From AC-69 sp963751665 (lineage in GTDB: Bacteria; Actinomycetota; UBA4738; HRBIN12): a stretch of 64,000 nt of DNA. Of the stretch, positions 7,908 through 16,801 are shown piece after piece. Position 1 is the first letter of the stretch; every line of letters starts with the position of its first letter. The translations under genes and the position numbers were made by a program. The notes beneath the pieces are model-generated. The model was not told the DNA's origin. It did no database searches and worked only from the letters and a program-made list of their open reading frames with translations. The stretch spans positions 682,001 through 746,000 of the forward strand of contig CAVVVF010000001.1 in assembly GCA_963751665.1 (NCBI GenBank), in the 5' to 3' direction.

Positions 7908-9010
7908 CTAGCCGGCGAGGGCCAGGACCAGCTCGTTCAGCAGCAGCATGCCCTCGCTCGGTCGGCACGAGGTGGCCCTCGCGGCGGCGGAGCAGTCCCT
8001 GTTCAAGGAAGCCGGACGCGACATCGGTGGCGACCGACGTGACGGGAACGCCCTCGAGGATGCGGAGCTTCAGGAACACCGTTTCCAGCCGCTCGTCTTC
8101 CGGCCTGAGCCGCTCCTCGCCGCCGACCGGACGCACGCCGCGCTCCACGGCGTCCAGGTACTCGGCAGGCGGGCGGACGTTCCACCACCTGCGCCCATGG
8201 CGGTACGAGTGCGCGCCGGCTCCCAGGCCGAGATAGGGCTGCAGCCGCCAGTAACCCAGGTTGTGCCGGCACTCGAACCCGGGGAGCGCCCAGTTGGAGA
8301 CCTCGTAGTGGCCGTAGCCCGCATCGCCCAGGAGCTCGCAGGCCAGGCCGAACATGTCGGCCTGGAGGTCGGGATCTGGAGCCGGGACCAGGCCGGCCCC
8401 GACCTTGCGGCCCAGCGGAGTCGCGGGCTCGATCGTGAGCGCGTACGCGGACACGTGCTCGGGCCCGAGCGCGATCGTTTCCTCCAGGGTCCGGCGCCAG
8501 GAGGTGAGCGTCTCGCCGTTCGCGCCGTAGATCAGGTCGAGGTTCACGTTCGTGTGGCCCGCGGCCCGTGCGGCCGCGAACGCGCGCCGCACGGCCGCGG
8601 GCCCATGCACCCGCTCGAGTGCGTCCAGGACACGCTGGTCGAACGACTGCGCGCCCATCGACAGGCGCGTGTACCCGGCCTCGAGCAACGCCGCGAGCTT
8701 CGCCGCGTCGACCGTGTCCGGGTTCGCCTCGATCGTGACCTCCGCGCCGGGCTCGACGTCGAAGCGCTCGCGCAGATGCGCCAGCAGGCGCGCCAGGTCG
8801 CCCTGGTCGAGCGTCGTCGGGGTCCCTCCGCCGAAGAAGACGGACCCGAACCGTTCCCCTCCCCAGTCCTCGGCCCACAGCCCCGCTTCGGCCTGCAGCG
8901 CGCTCGACGTACCGCGACGCGAGGTGGCCGAGCCCGGCGTACGCGTTGAAGTCGCAGTAGCCGCAGCGCGTGAGGCAGAACGGGACGTGGACGTACAGGC
9001 CGACGGTCAC
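7908..9010 (-). CDS. hemW: Radical SAM heme chaperone HemW, two frameshifts
   Basis: HemW is a radical SAM protein that binds heme and assists heme insertion; older databases call it an oxygen-independent coproporphyrinogen oxidase. The N-terminus carries the cluster motif CLTRCGYCDFN. FGGGTPTTL and SMGAQSFD are typical of the family. The frame shifts near 8911, where one extra base is needed after YVER, and near 7946, where it should read RGMLLLNELVLALAG before the TAG at 7908. The GTG at 9010 overlaps the likely lepA stop as GTGA. Both breaks look like sequence errors. Confidence 0.88.
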
Positions 9011-10842
9011 GGCTTCTGCCCCGCCCTCTGCGCTTCTGCGCCTTCTGATCGATCCGAAGGGCGGCGATGAACGCCTCCTGCGGGACGTCCACCCGTCCGA
9101 CCCTTCGCATCCTGGCCTTTCCCTTCTTCTGCTGCTCCAACAGCTTCCGCTTGCGCGTGATGTCACCCCCATAGCACTTGGCCAGCACGTCCTTGCGCTT
9201 CGCCTTGATGGTTTCGCGCGCGACGATGCGAGAGCCGATCGCCGCCTGGATCGCCACGTCGAACAGCTGCCGGGGGATCAGCTCGCGAAGCCGCTCGACC
9301 ATCTGCCGGCCGTACTGCGCCGCCTTGTCGCGGTGCACGACCGCGCTGAACGCGTCCACCGGCTCGCCGTGCAGCAGGATGTCCACCCGGACCAGATCGG
9401 CCCGCTGGTAGCTCACCGGCTCGTAGTCCAGCGACGCGTAGCCCCGGGTCTTCGACTTCAGCTGGTCGAAGAAGTCGAAGATGATCTCGGCGAGCGGGAG
9501 CCGGTAGTGGACCTCGGCCCGCTCCGGCGAGAGGTACTTGATGTCGACCAGCTCGCCTCGCCTCGATTGGCACAGCTCCAGGACGGCTCCCAGGTACGTG
9601 GACGGGGTGACGATCGTGGCCAGCACCACCGGCTCCTCCACGTGGTCGTACGTCCCGGGCGGCAGGCATCTCGCTCGGGTTGTGGACCACGATGACCTCG
9701 TCCCCCCGGATCACGTGGAACTCGACGTTCGGCGCGGTGGCGATGAGCTCCAGGCCGAACTCGCGCTCCAGCCGCTCCTTCACGATGTCCATGTGCAGCA
9801 ACCCCAGGAACCCGCACCTGAACCCGAACCCGAGGGCCTTAGAGACCTCCGGCTCGTATTGGAGGGCCGCATCGTTCAGCTTCAGCTTGTCCAGGGCATC
9901 GCGGAGCTCGGTGTAGTCGCCGCCCTCCGCCGGGTACAGGCCGCTCCACACCATCGGCTTCGGCTCGCGATATCCGGGGAGCGGCTCCCGGGCCCGGCGC
10001 TTCCCGGCCATCGTCACGGTGTCGCCCACCTTGGCCAGGTGGACGTCCTTCATCCCGGTGACGAGATAGCCGACCTCCCCCGGCCCGAGCTCGGGGACCG
10101 GGGTGGCCTCGGGGGCGAACACCCCGCACTCCTCCGCCTCCGAATCGGCCTTCGCCGCCATGAAGTGGATCTTCGAGCGCGACGGCAGCACCCCGTCCTT
10201 CACGCGGAGGTACGCCACCACGCCGCGGTACGGGTCGAACGTGGAATCGAACACCAGGGCCCGCAGCGGATCCTCTCGCCGTCCCTGCGGCGCCGGCACG
10301 AGCTCGATCACCTTCCGCAGCAGCTCGGGGACGCCCTGGCCCGTCTTGGCCGAGATCCGAAGGACGTCCTGCGGATCCCACCCCACGAGCTCCCCGACCT
10401 CGCGCGCCGTCTCCTCCGGATCGGCCTGCGGCAGGTCGATCTTGTTCAGCGCAGGGATGATCGCCAGGCCGGCGTCGCGGGCCAGGTGGAAGTTGGCCAA
10501 CGTCTGGGCCTCGATCCCCTGGGCCGCGTCCACGAGCAGGACGGCCCCCTCGCACGCCGCGAGGGAGCGCGAGACCTCGTAGGTGAAGTCGACGTGGCCC
10601 GGCGTGTCGATCAGGTTCAGCACGTACGGGGTGCCGTCGAGTTGGTGCGTGAGTCGCACGGCCTGGGCCTTGATGGTGATGCCCCGCTCACGCTCCAGGT
10701 CCATCTTGTCCAGGTACTGGTCCCGCATCTCCCGCTCCGCCACCGCGTGGGTGAGCTCGAGGATCCGGTCGGCCAGCGTGGACTTCCCGTGGTCGATGTG
10801 GGCCACGATGCAGAAGTTCCGGATGCGGCTGGTCTCGGTCAC
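9007..10842 (-). CDS. lepA: Elongation factor 4 (LepA), two frameshifts
   Basis: Translational GTPase acting on stalled or initiating ribosomes. G1 is AHIDHGKSTL, G3 is DTPGH and G4 is NKID, all in the first 140 residues. The C-terminal half, with VLATIVTPSTYLG and VDVPQEAFIAALR, lies in another frame; the switch is near 9663, where NPSEMP should continue PGTYDHVEEP. The C-terminal frame has no stop in the right place, so a second indel near 9060 is required. The likely stop is the TGA at 9009-9007, overlapping the hemW start. The GTG at 10842 gives the standard N-terminus. About 600 residues after correction. Confidence 0.9.
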
Positions 10843-10902
10843 GGCGGGCCTATTCTCCCGGGTCGCCGCCCCGCCGCCACGGACGGGGACTCGGAACTCC
10901 TC

Positions 10903-10930
10903 TTGGTCGGCACCACCCCGCTGGTACACT
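10903..10930 (+). promoter_or_regulatory. Putative promoter of rpsT
   Basis: TTGGTC, 16 bases, TACACT. The hexamer ends eight bases before the rpsT GTG, so the transcript would start at or next to the start codon. No ribosome-binding site is visible. Confidence 0.55.
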
Positions 10931-10938
10931 CGCTCGCC

Positions 10939-11217
10939 GTGGCCAACATCAAGTCGCAGATCAAGCGGAACCGCCAGAACGAGCGCCGTCGCGAGCGGAA
11001 CAAGGCCGTGCGCACCGAGCTGAAGACGGTGGCCAAGAAGGCCAGGACGGCGGCCTCGGAGGGTACCGGCGACGCCACGACGGAGCTTCTCCGCACGGCG
11101 AGCCGGGCGCTCGACAAGGCGGCGTCCCGGGGGATCGTGCACAAGCGGGCCGCGGCTCGACGCAAGTCCCGGCTGGCCAAGGCCGCCGGCCGCGCGGCCA
11201 CGGGCTCCGAGGGCTAG
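10939..11217 (+). CDS. rpsT: 30S ribosomal protein S20
   Basis: S20 binds 16S rRNA in the small subunit. The 92 residues start MANIKSQIKRNRQNERRRER (GTG start) and are highly basic, with the usual C-terminal KRAAARRKSRL. The actinobacterial neighbours holA and lepA flank it. It is read alone on the plus strand between two minus-strand runs. Its TAG stop shares the palindrome CTAG with the holA stop on the other strand. The short distance from TACACT suggests a leaderless mRNA. Confidence 0.95.
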   Translation: MANIKSQIKRNRQNERRRERNKAVRTELKTVAKKARTAASEGTGDATTELLRTASRALDKAASRGIVHKRAAARRKSRLAKAAGRAATGSEG

Positions 11218-12203
11218 GTCCTCTCGGCGGGCACCCGCTCGCCCGTGATGGCCATCACCAGGACGGGCAGCACGACATCGCCGGTGGCGCCCGACTTCAG
11301 CGCCCGGTCCGCCTCGACCACTCGCTCGTGGATGTCGATGAGCTCCTCCATCGAGTAGCGCCGCGCGCTCTCCCGGTAGCGGCGGGCCTGCCATTCGAAC
11401 CGGAGGCCGGCGGCGCGGGCCAAGTCCCCCGGCGGCATCCGGTCGGGAAGCGATCGCACCCGCACCAGGTCCCGGAGCCGGGACGCGATGCCACCCAGGA
11501 TGGGCAGGGCATCCTCACCCGACTGGAGCAGGGTGGCGAGCGAGCGCATGGACCCCGGAAGGTCCCGGGCGAAGGCCCGGTCGCACAAGTCCCAGACGTG
11601 CTGGTCCCCCAGGCCCCGGAACTGCTCGGCCACGAGCTCCCTGGTGACCCGGCTACCGGGGAACGCCGAACCGAGCTGGTCGAGGGCCTGGTCCAGGGCG
11701 GCCGGGTCCTCGCCCAACCGTTCGACCATCGCGCCCGCGGCGTCGGGTGCAAGCTCCAGCGCTTTCGCCTTGGCCCTTCTGGCCACCCATCCGGGGACAT
11801 CCTTGCGAGCCACCTTGACCTCGCGGACCTCGCCTACCGGCTGGACCAGCTTGACCAGCCCGGCGGGCACTCGGGCCCGCTCCCCGACAGTGGCCGAAAG
11901 CACGAGCAGCGCGTCCGGGGCCGGCGACGCGAGGTAGGCGGCCAGCTCGCGCGCCGCGATCTCAGGAAGGTGCCGGGCGTCGGTGACGAGCAAGGCCCGC
12001 CGTTCGCCGAACAGCGACGGGCGTGGACAGGTCGGCCGTCTCGCCGCCCTGCCACGCACTCGCCTCGATCTCGCGGGGCTGCACGCCGGGGCCGAGGATC
12101 TCCAGGGCGGCCAGCCGAAGGAGGAACGGGTCCTCCCCCCACAGCAGGATGGACGGGTGCCTCGGCCGGGCTCATCGGCGTCGCTTCCGAGGACGGTCGT
12201 CAC
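11214..12203 (-). CDS. holA: DNA polymerase III subunit delta, two compensating frameshifts
   Basis: Delta subunit of the clamp loader that opens the beta clamp at replication forks. The C-terminal two thirds read cleanly: SLFGERRALLVTDARHL, LRDLVRVRSL, then the helical C-terminal domain to ERT. The first part (GTG 12203, VTTVLGSDADEPGRG) is separated by two indels near 12155 and 12025. Between them the correct frame reads ILLWGEDPFLLRLAALEILG, the expected N-terminal Walker-like segment. The start overlaps the comEC stop as GTGA. Net length is 329 residues, normal for the family. Confidence 0.88.
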   Translation of the reverse strand: MTTVLGSDADEPGRGTRPSCCGGRTRSSFGWPPWRSSAPACSPARSRRVRGRAARRPTCPRPSLFGERRALLVTDARHLPEIAARELAAYLASPAPDALLVLSATVGERARVPAGLVKLVQPVGEVREVKVARKDVPGWVARRAKAKALELAPDAAGAMVERLGEDPAALDQALDQLGSAFPGSRVTRELVAEQFRGLGDQHVWDLCDRAFARDLPGSMRSLATLLQSGEDALPILGGIASRLRDLVRVRSLPDRMPPGDLARAAGLRFEWQARRYRESARRYSMEELIDIHERVVEADRALKSGATGDVVLPVLVMAITGERVPAERT

Positions 12204-14596
12204 GCCGCGGATTCTACGAGCAGCCCCCGAAGGTCGAAGGTCACGGTGATGTCGCCCTCCAGATCCGTTCGGAGCACCCGCGCCCCGGTGGCACGGAGCT
12301 CGTCGAGCACCGCGGGGACCGGATGTCCGTAGTCGTTCGGCCCCACGCTGACCACGGCGAGCTCGGGATCCACCGCCTCGAAGAAGGCCGGGAGCGACGT
12401 CGCCGCCCCGTGGTGCGGGACCTTCAACAGCTCGGCCCGGAGGTCGGCATCCGCGTCGAGCATCTCCTGCTGAGCCGGCTCCTCGGGCTCGGTGGCGAAC
12501 AAGATCCGATCTTCCCCGTACTCGATCATGATCACCAGCGCGTCGTTGTTCGGGTCCGACTCCGTTCCGGTGAAGCACCTCGGTGGCGAGAGCACGTCGA
12601 GGTGGATGTCCCCGACGGTGAGGACGTCTCCCGTCCGGGGGTGACGAACCGGGATGCCCTCCTCACGAGCGGCGAGCAGCAGGTTGGCGTAGATCGGCGA
12701 GGGATCCGGGCACCCCGGCTCGAGGAGGAGACCGACCGGGAACCTGGCGAACACGGCCGGGAAGCCCACGATGTGGTCCGCGTGGGGATGGGACGCGATC
12801 GCCACATCGAGCCGCTTGACCCCGAGTGCCGACAGCTTGGTCGCGACCTGCTCGGGGTCGGGACCGCCGTCGATCAGGATGCTCGCGCCGGCGGGGGTGG
12901 TCACGAGCGCCGCGTCGCCCTCGCCAACCGAGAAGAAATGGATGACGAGGTGGGACGGTGGTCCGGCCGAGAGGGCGGTGACCCAGACGAACAGGGGGAC
13001 GAGCGCGCCGCCGGCCATGACGGCGGCGCGCGGGAGCCGACGACCCGATCGTAGCCACCACGCCACGGTGCACACGAGCAGCCCTCCGGCCACGAGTGGG
13101 AGGAGGCCGCCGTTCGAGGTGATCCATGCGACCGGGGCGCTGGCCAGCCTATCCGCGATGAGCTCCAGGTACCGGAGGGGCACGAGCGCGGCGATCGCGA
13201 TCGCTCGCCCCGCCGGGCCGAGGACCAGTCCCATCCCCCCCGCCGCAAGCCCCAGCAGCAACGCGGGCGAGACCGCCGGGAACGCCAGCAGGTTCGCGAC
13301 GATCGTGACCCCCGGGACCTCGTGGAAGTGGAACAGCAGGATCGGCGTCACCCCCATCTGCGCCGCGAGCGAGGTCCCGGTAGCGAGCGCGACCGGCCGG
13401 GGGAGGAACGCCAGCCGGCTCGCGAGGGGGGTGGCGAGCGCGACCATCCCCGCCGTCGCCGCCACCGAGAGTTGGAAGCCGATAGACCACACGAGCGCCG
13501 GATCGATCACCAGCAGGATCAGCACGGCGCCGGCCAGGATCGACGCGGCGCTCCGGGGCCGGCCCAGGAGGACCCCGAACAACGTGAGCCCGGCCATCAC
13601 GCCGGCCCGCATCACGGATGGCTCTCCACCGGTGAGGACGACGAAGAACGCGACCGTCCCGCCACAAAGCAGGAACCGGAGGATGCGCGAGAGGCGAAGG
13701 GCCAAGGCCAGGGCCAGCACCGGGCCGAGGACCATGGCCACGTTCTCGCCCGAGACCACGAGGAGGTGGCCAAGGCCGGTGGCATGGAAGTCGCGGGCCA
13801 GCCCGGGATCGAGGTGTGAGTCGTCGCCGAGGGCGAGGCCCATCAGCAGGCCCGCCTCGCGTGGCGGGAACAGCCTGGCGATGGACCGGCCGACGAACGA
13901 GCGGAACGACTGGGCGGTCCGGACGAACGGGTTGGCCGACGGGCCGAGCCGGCCGAAGGTGGTCACGCGAATCTCCGCCGCGATGCCGCGGCGAGCCAGG
14001 GCGTCGGCGAAGCCGGGATCGTCCGGCACCAGGATCCGGCCCTCGAGCAGGACCCGGTCTCCCCGCACGGAGCGCGGCGGACGGTCTCGTCCCTGGATCC
14101 ACAACGATTCGTGGACCGCGGCGGCCTGGTCCGCCCACTCAACCCGACCGACGTCCACCACGGCGGACCATCCGGAGATCTGCGCGGACGGATCGGTCCG
14201 AAGCACGCCCTGGACGGTCACGCGTTCCGTGGCCAGGCGGGCCAGGAGCGAGCCGGCCACCCTGTGCGCGTGCGCACCGCCCCACCCCACGGCAAAAAGG
14301 AACACGCCGAGCGCGGCGAGGATGGGGGCGGCGGCGGGGGGCCCCCGGCCCGCCCGCCGCCGCCTCACCGCCACCGCCGCCACCGGTCCCGGCTCCCCGT
14401 CGGTCCTGACCAGGCCCGCCGACCGCAGCGGATCCGGAGCCTCGCGATCCGCCGGAGCCAGCGCGAGGGACGACGCGAGCGCGACGAGCCCGGCGAGCAG
14501 CCACGTCCACACCGGCAGCGGATCCCCGATGAGCGGGCGGACCAGGAGGCCGCCCCAGAACGCGGCCGCGGCGACCGGCAGGATCCACGCGCTCAC
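12200..14596 (-). CDS. comEC: ComEC/Rec2 family DNA uptake channel
   Basis: Inner-membrane channel for single-stranded DNA during natural transformation. The 798 residues contain an N-terminal DUF4131-like OB region and a central competence domain with many hydrophobic helices (GLGHLLVVSGENVAMVLGP is a family signature). A C-terminal metallo-beta-lactamase domain follows, with ASHPHADHIVGFP at about residue 603 and VPHHGAATSLP. Start is GTG 14596. comEA lies 30 bases upstream and holA overlaps downstream, the usual comEA-comEC-holA order. Full length, no break. Confidence 0.95.
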   Translation of the reverse strand: MSAWILPVAAAAFWGGLLVRPLIGDPLPVWTWLLAGLVALASSLALAPADREAPDPLRSAGLVRTDGEPGPVAAVAVRRRRAGRGPPAAAPILAALGVFLFAVGWGGAHAHRVAGSLLARLATERVTVQGVLRTDPSAQISGWSAVVDVGRVEWADQAAAVHESLWIQGRDRPPRSVRGDRVLLEGRILVPDDPGFADALARRGIAAEIRVTTFGRLGPSANPFVRTAQSFRSFVGRSIARLFPPREAGLLMGLALGDDSHLDPGLARDFHATGLGHLLVVSGENVAMVLGPVLALALALRLSRILRFLLCGGTVAFFVVLTGGEPSVMRAGVMAGLTLFGVLLGRPRSAASILAGAVLILLVIDPALVWSIGFQLSVAATAGMVALATPLASRLAFLPRPVALATGTSLAAQMGVTPILLFHFHEVPGVTIVANLLAFPAVSPALLLGLAAGGMGLVLGPAGRAIAIAALVPLRYLELIADRLASAPVAWITSNGGLLPLVAGGLLVCTVAWWLRSGRRLPRAAVMAGGALVPLFVWVTALSAGPPSHLVIHFFSVGEGDAALVTTPAGASILIDGGPDPEQVATKLSALGVKRLDVAIASHPHADHIVGFPAVFARFPVGLLLEPGCPDPSPIYANLLLAAREEGIPVRHPRTGDVLTVGDIHLDVLSPPRCFTGTESDPNNDALVIMIEYGEDRILFATEPEEPAQQEMLDADADLRAELLKVPHHGAATSLPAFFEAVDPELAVVSVGPNDYGHPVPAVLDELRATGARVLRTDLEGDITVTFDLRGLLVESAA

Positions 14597-14650
14597 CCGG
14601 TCACCAGGGTCACTTGGTCACCGTGGTCACACGGTCACCAGGTCGCGGAT
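14588..14650. repeat. Imperfect GTGACC microrepeat across the comEA stop and comEC start
   Basis: On the minus strand GTGACC or a near copy occurs about six times at roughly 9-base intervals. The array spans the end of comEA (LVTV then stop), the 30-base spacer and the first comEC codon. It may be a slippage-prone tract or a binding site for a repeated-motif protein; the function is unknown. Confidence 0.5.
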
Positions 14651-15187
14651 GTTCTCCAGGGTGACCTCGCCGATCCCGCTCACGTCGAGAAGGTCGTCCA
14701 CGGATCCGAACGGACCGTTCGCGGTTCGGTAGTCCACGATCAGCCCCGCGATGACCTCTCCTATTCCGGGCAGCGCCTCGAGCTCGACGGCGGAGGCGGA
14801 GTTGATGTTCACCTTCGATGGCGTGGCGTCGCCGCCGACCGAGGGCACCGAGCTCCCCGACCCCGAGGCCTGTCTCCTCGGAACCAGGATCTGCGTGCCG
14901 TCCGCGAGCGGCGCGGCCAGGTTCAGCGCGTCGAGCGCCGCGCCCGCCCTTGCCCCGCCCGCCGCCTCGATGGCGTCGATGACCCGATCGCCGTCGTGGA
15001 ACTCATAGACCCCGGGACGGCGAACCCAGCCCGCCACATCGACCAGGATCGGAACGGGGTCCGGCGAGCTGGTCGCCGAAGTGGCGGCCGTCGGCCCCGC
15101 CGTCGCCGCCCGAACCTCGACCGGACGCGGGAGCGAGCGCACGTACCACAGGCCGGCGCCGCCGACGGTGATGGCCACGAGCGCCAC
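14627..15187 (-). CDS. comEA: ComEA family DNA-binding protein
   Basis: Membrane-anchored double-stranded DNA receptor of the competence system. The 186 residues show an N-terminal membrane helix (VALVAITVGGAGLWYV), an SLBB-like domain (VDVAGWVRRPGVYEF) at about 45-100, and a C-terminal helix-hairpin-helix pair (VNINSASAVELEALPGIGE; LLDVSGIGEVTLENI). GTG 15187 is the first usual start, but the frame remains open and protein-like upstream (LRDRLSGLSRAELGGLV), so the real start may be a rarer codon further up. It is operonic with comEC. Confidence 0.9.
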   Translation of the reverse strand: MALVAITVGGAGLWYVRSLPRPVEVRAATAGPTAATSATSSPDPVPILVDVAGWVRRPGVYEFHDGDRVIDAIEAAGGARAGAALDALNLAAPLADGTQILVPRRQASGSGSSVPSVGGDATPSKVNINSASAVELEALPGIGEVIAGLIVDYRTANGPFGSVDDLLDVSGIGEVTLENIRDLVTV

Positions 15188-15337
15188 CAGTCCTCCGAGC
15201 TCGGCACGCGACAGCCCTGAAAGTCGGTCGCGAAGCGTTGGCTCGACACCCCCATCTCCGGGCGAGTTCGCCCGATCTGTCGAGAGGGAGGGGCGGCCGA
15301 AGCTAGCAGGATGCGCGATCGGCCGCCGTGAGCCAGG

Positions 15338-16685
15338 TCACACGGTGGTGGTGGCGGTGGGGCGATCGGTGGAGACCGGCTGCTTGCCCTTCGTCTGAGG
15401 GATCGTGAAGGTGAAGTCGGCCCCCCCGCCCGGCGCCTCGTCCACCTGGATGGTCCCGCCGTGGGCCTCGACCAGACTGCGGGTGATGTACAGCCCGAGC
15501 CCGGCGCCCGGCTTCTGGGGCTTCTCACCCAGCCGACGGAACCGGTCGAACACCTCCGCGCGGCGTTCCTTCGGGATGCCCGGGCCCTCGTCGCGAACGC
15601 TCACCGAAATCATGGATGGGGCCTCGGCGACCGTGACGAAGATGGGGCCGTCCGGCGGCGAGTACTTCCGGGCGTTGTCGATGAGGTTCGTCAGTACCCG
15701 GACCATCTGATCGGCGTCGCACTGGATCGGTCTGGACGCCGCCGAGGTCGGCCCGGACCCTGTCGCCGGTGCGCGAGACCTGGACGGCTTGGGACACCAG
15801 CCAGTCGGCCTCGACCGGCTGCACGTCGAGCCGCAGCGCGCCGTCCTCGATCCGGGCCACGATGAGGAGGTCGTCGACTAGGCGGGCCAGCCGCTGTGCC
15901 TGGGTCTCCGCACCGGCCAGCAACTCTTCCCGAAGTGATGGATCCAGGCCGTCCCCGTGGGTCCGAAGCGTGCTGAGCACCCCCAGGATCGAGGCGAGCG
16001 GCGTGCGGAACTCGTGCGAGGCCACCGCCACGAACTCCGACTTGGCCAGGTCGACCTCGCGCAGCCGGGCCACGAGAGCCTGCTCCTCCGCGAGCGCGCG
16101 GGAGCGGTCCTCCGCGATCTCGGCAAGGAGCTCCCGTTGCACCTGGTGGGTCCTGCGCTGCTGGGCCATCACGCCGAGCGCGAACCCGGCGATGGCGAGG
16201 AGCGGCAGCCGGGACATGAGGATGGATCGGGACACCCCTCCATTGATGTTGAGGACGATCACGTACAGCACGGCCAGGCCGAGGGCGGAGAAGAGCGTCT
16301 CCATCAGGCTGAACCGCATGGCCACCGCGATGAGCGCGATCAGGTAAAGCGTCCAGTACTCGCTGTCGGTCCCACCCGTGGCCACGCACCACAGGGTGAT
16401 CAACGTGACGTCGACGAGCAGGGTGGCGGCGCGGAACCGGTTCGCCGACATGGTCTCGTATGGGCGGGCGAGGAGCGACCAGAACGCATACACGGCCGCC
16501 AGGACCAGGACCGACAGTGCCAGGGTGCGGACGGCCGGACGGATCCCGCTCGAGCTGAGATACACGACGGCCACCACGGCCACGACGGCCATGCGGACGA
16601 GCGCGATGGATCGCTCCGTCCGGCACTCCTCGGGGGACAGCGACCCCCGGGGAGCGGCGGCCCCGGAGGTATCGGACCGGCTCAT
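15338..16685 (-). CDS. Sensor histidine kinase, one frameshift
   Basis: Membrane sensor kinase. The N-terminal half has about five hydrophobic segments (roughly residues 28-190). A short coiled coil, then HisKA with phospho-acceptor His in ASHEFRTPLASIL, then HATPase_c with NLIDNARKYS, VRDEGPGIP and GAGLGLYI follow. The frame changes near 15722; one indel restores CDADQMVRVL before the ATPase domain. ATG at 16685. About 448 residues after correction. No response regulator gene is adjacent, so it is an orphan here and the signal is unknown. Confidence 0.87.
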
Positions 16686-16801
16686 TCCCCCACCCGTCGA
16701 GAAAAGGGCAGATACCCGAAACCGGGTACCCGAAAGGGATATCGGACCCCGCGCCGGGTGGGTTGAGCCGAAGTGCCACCCCCACCCGCCGGGGCGCTGT
16801 G

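Noticed and set aside
9538..11217. Long plus-strand frame ending in rpsT
   Set aside because: Only the last 92 residues are S20; the rest is antisense to lepA.
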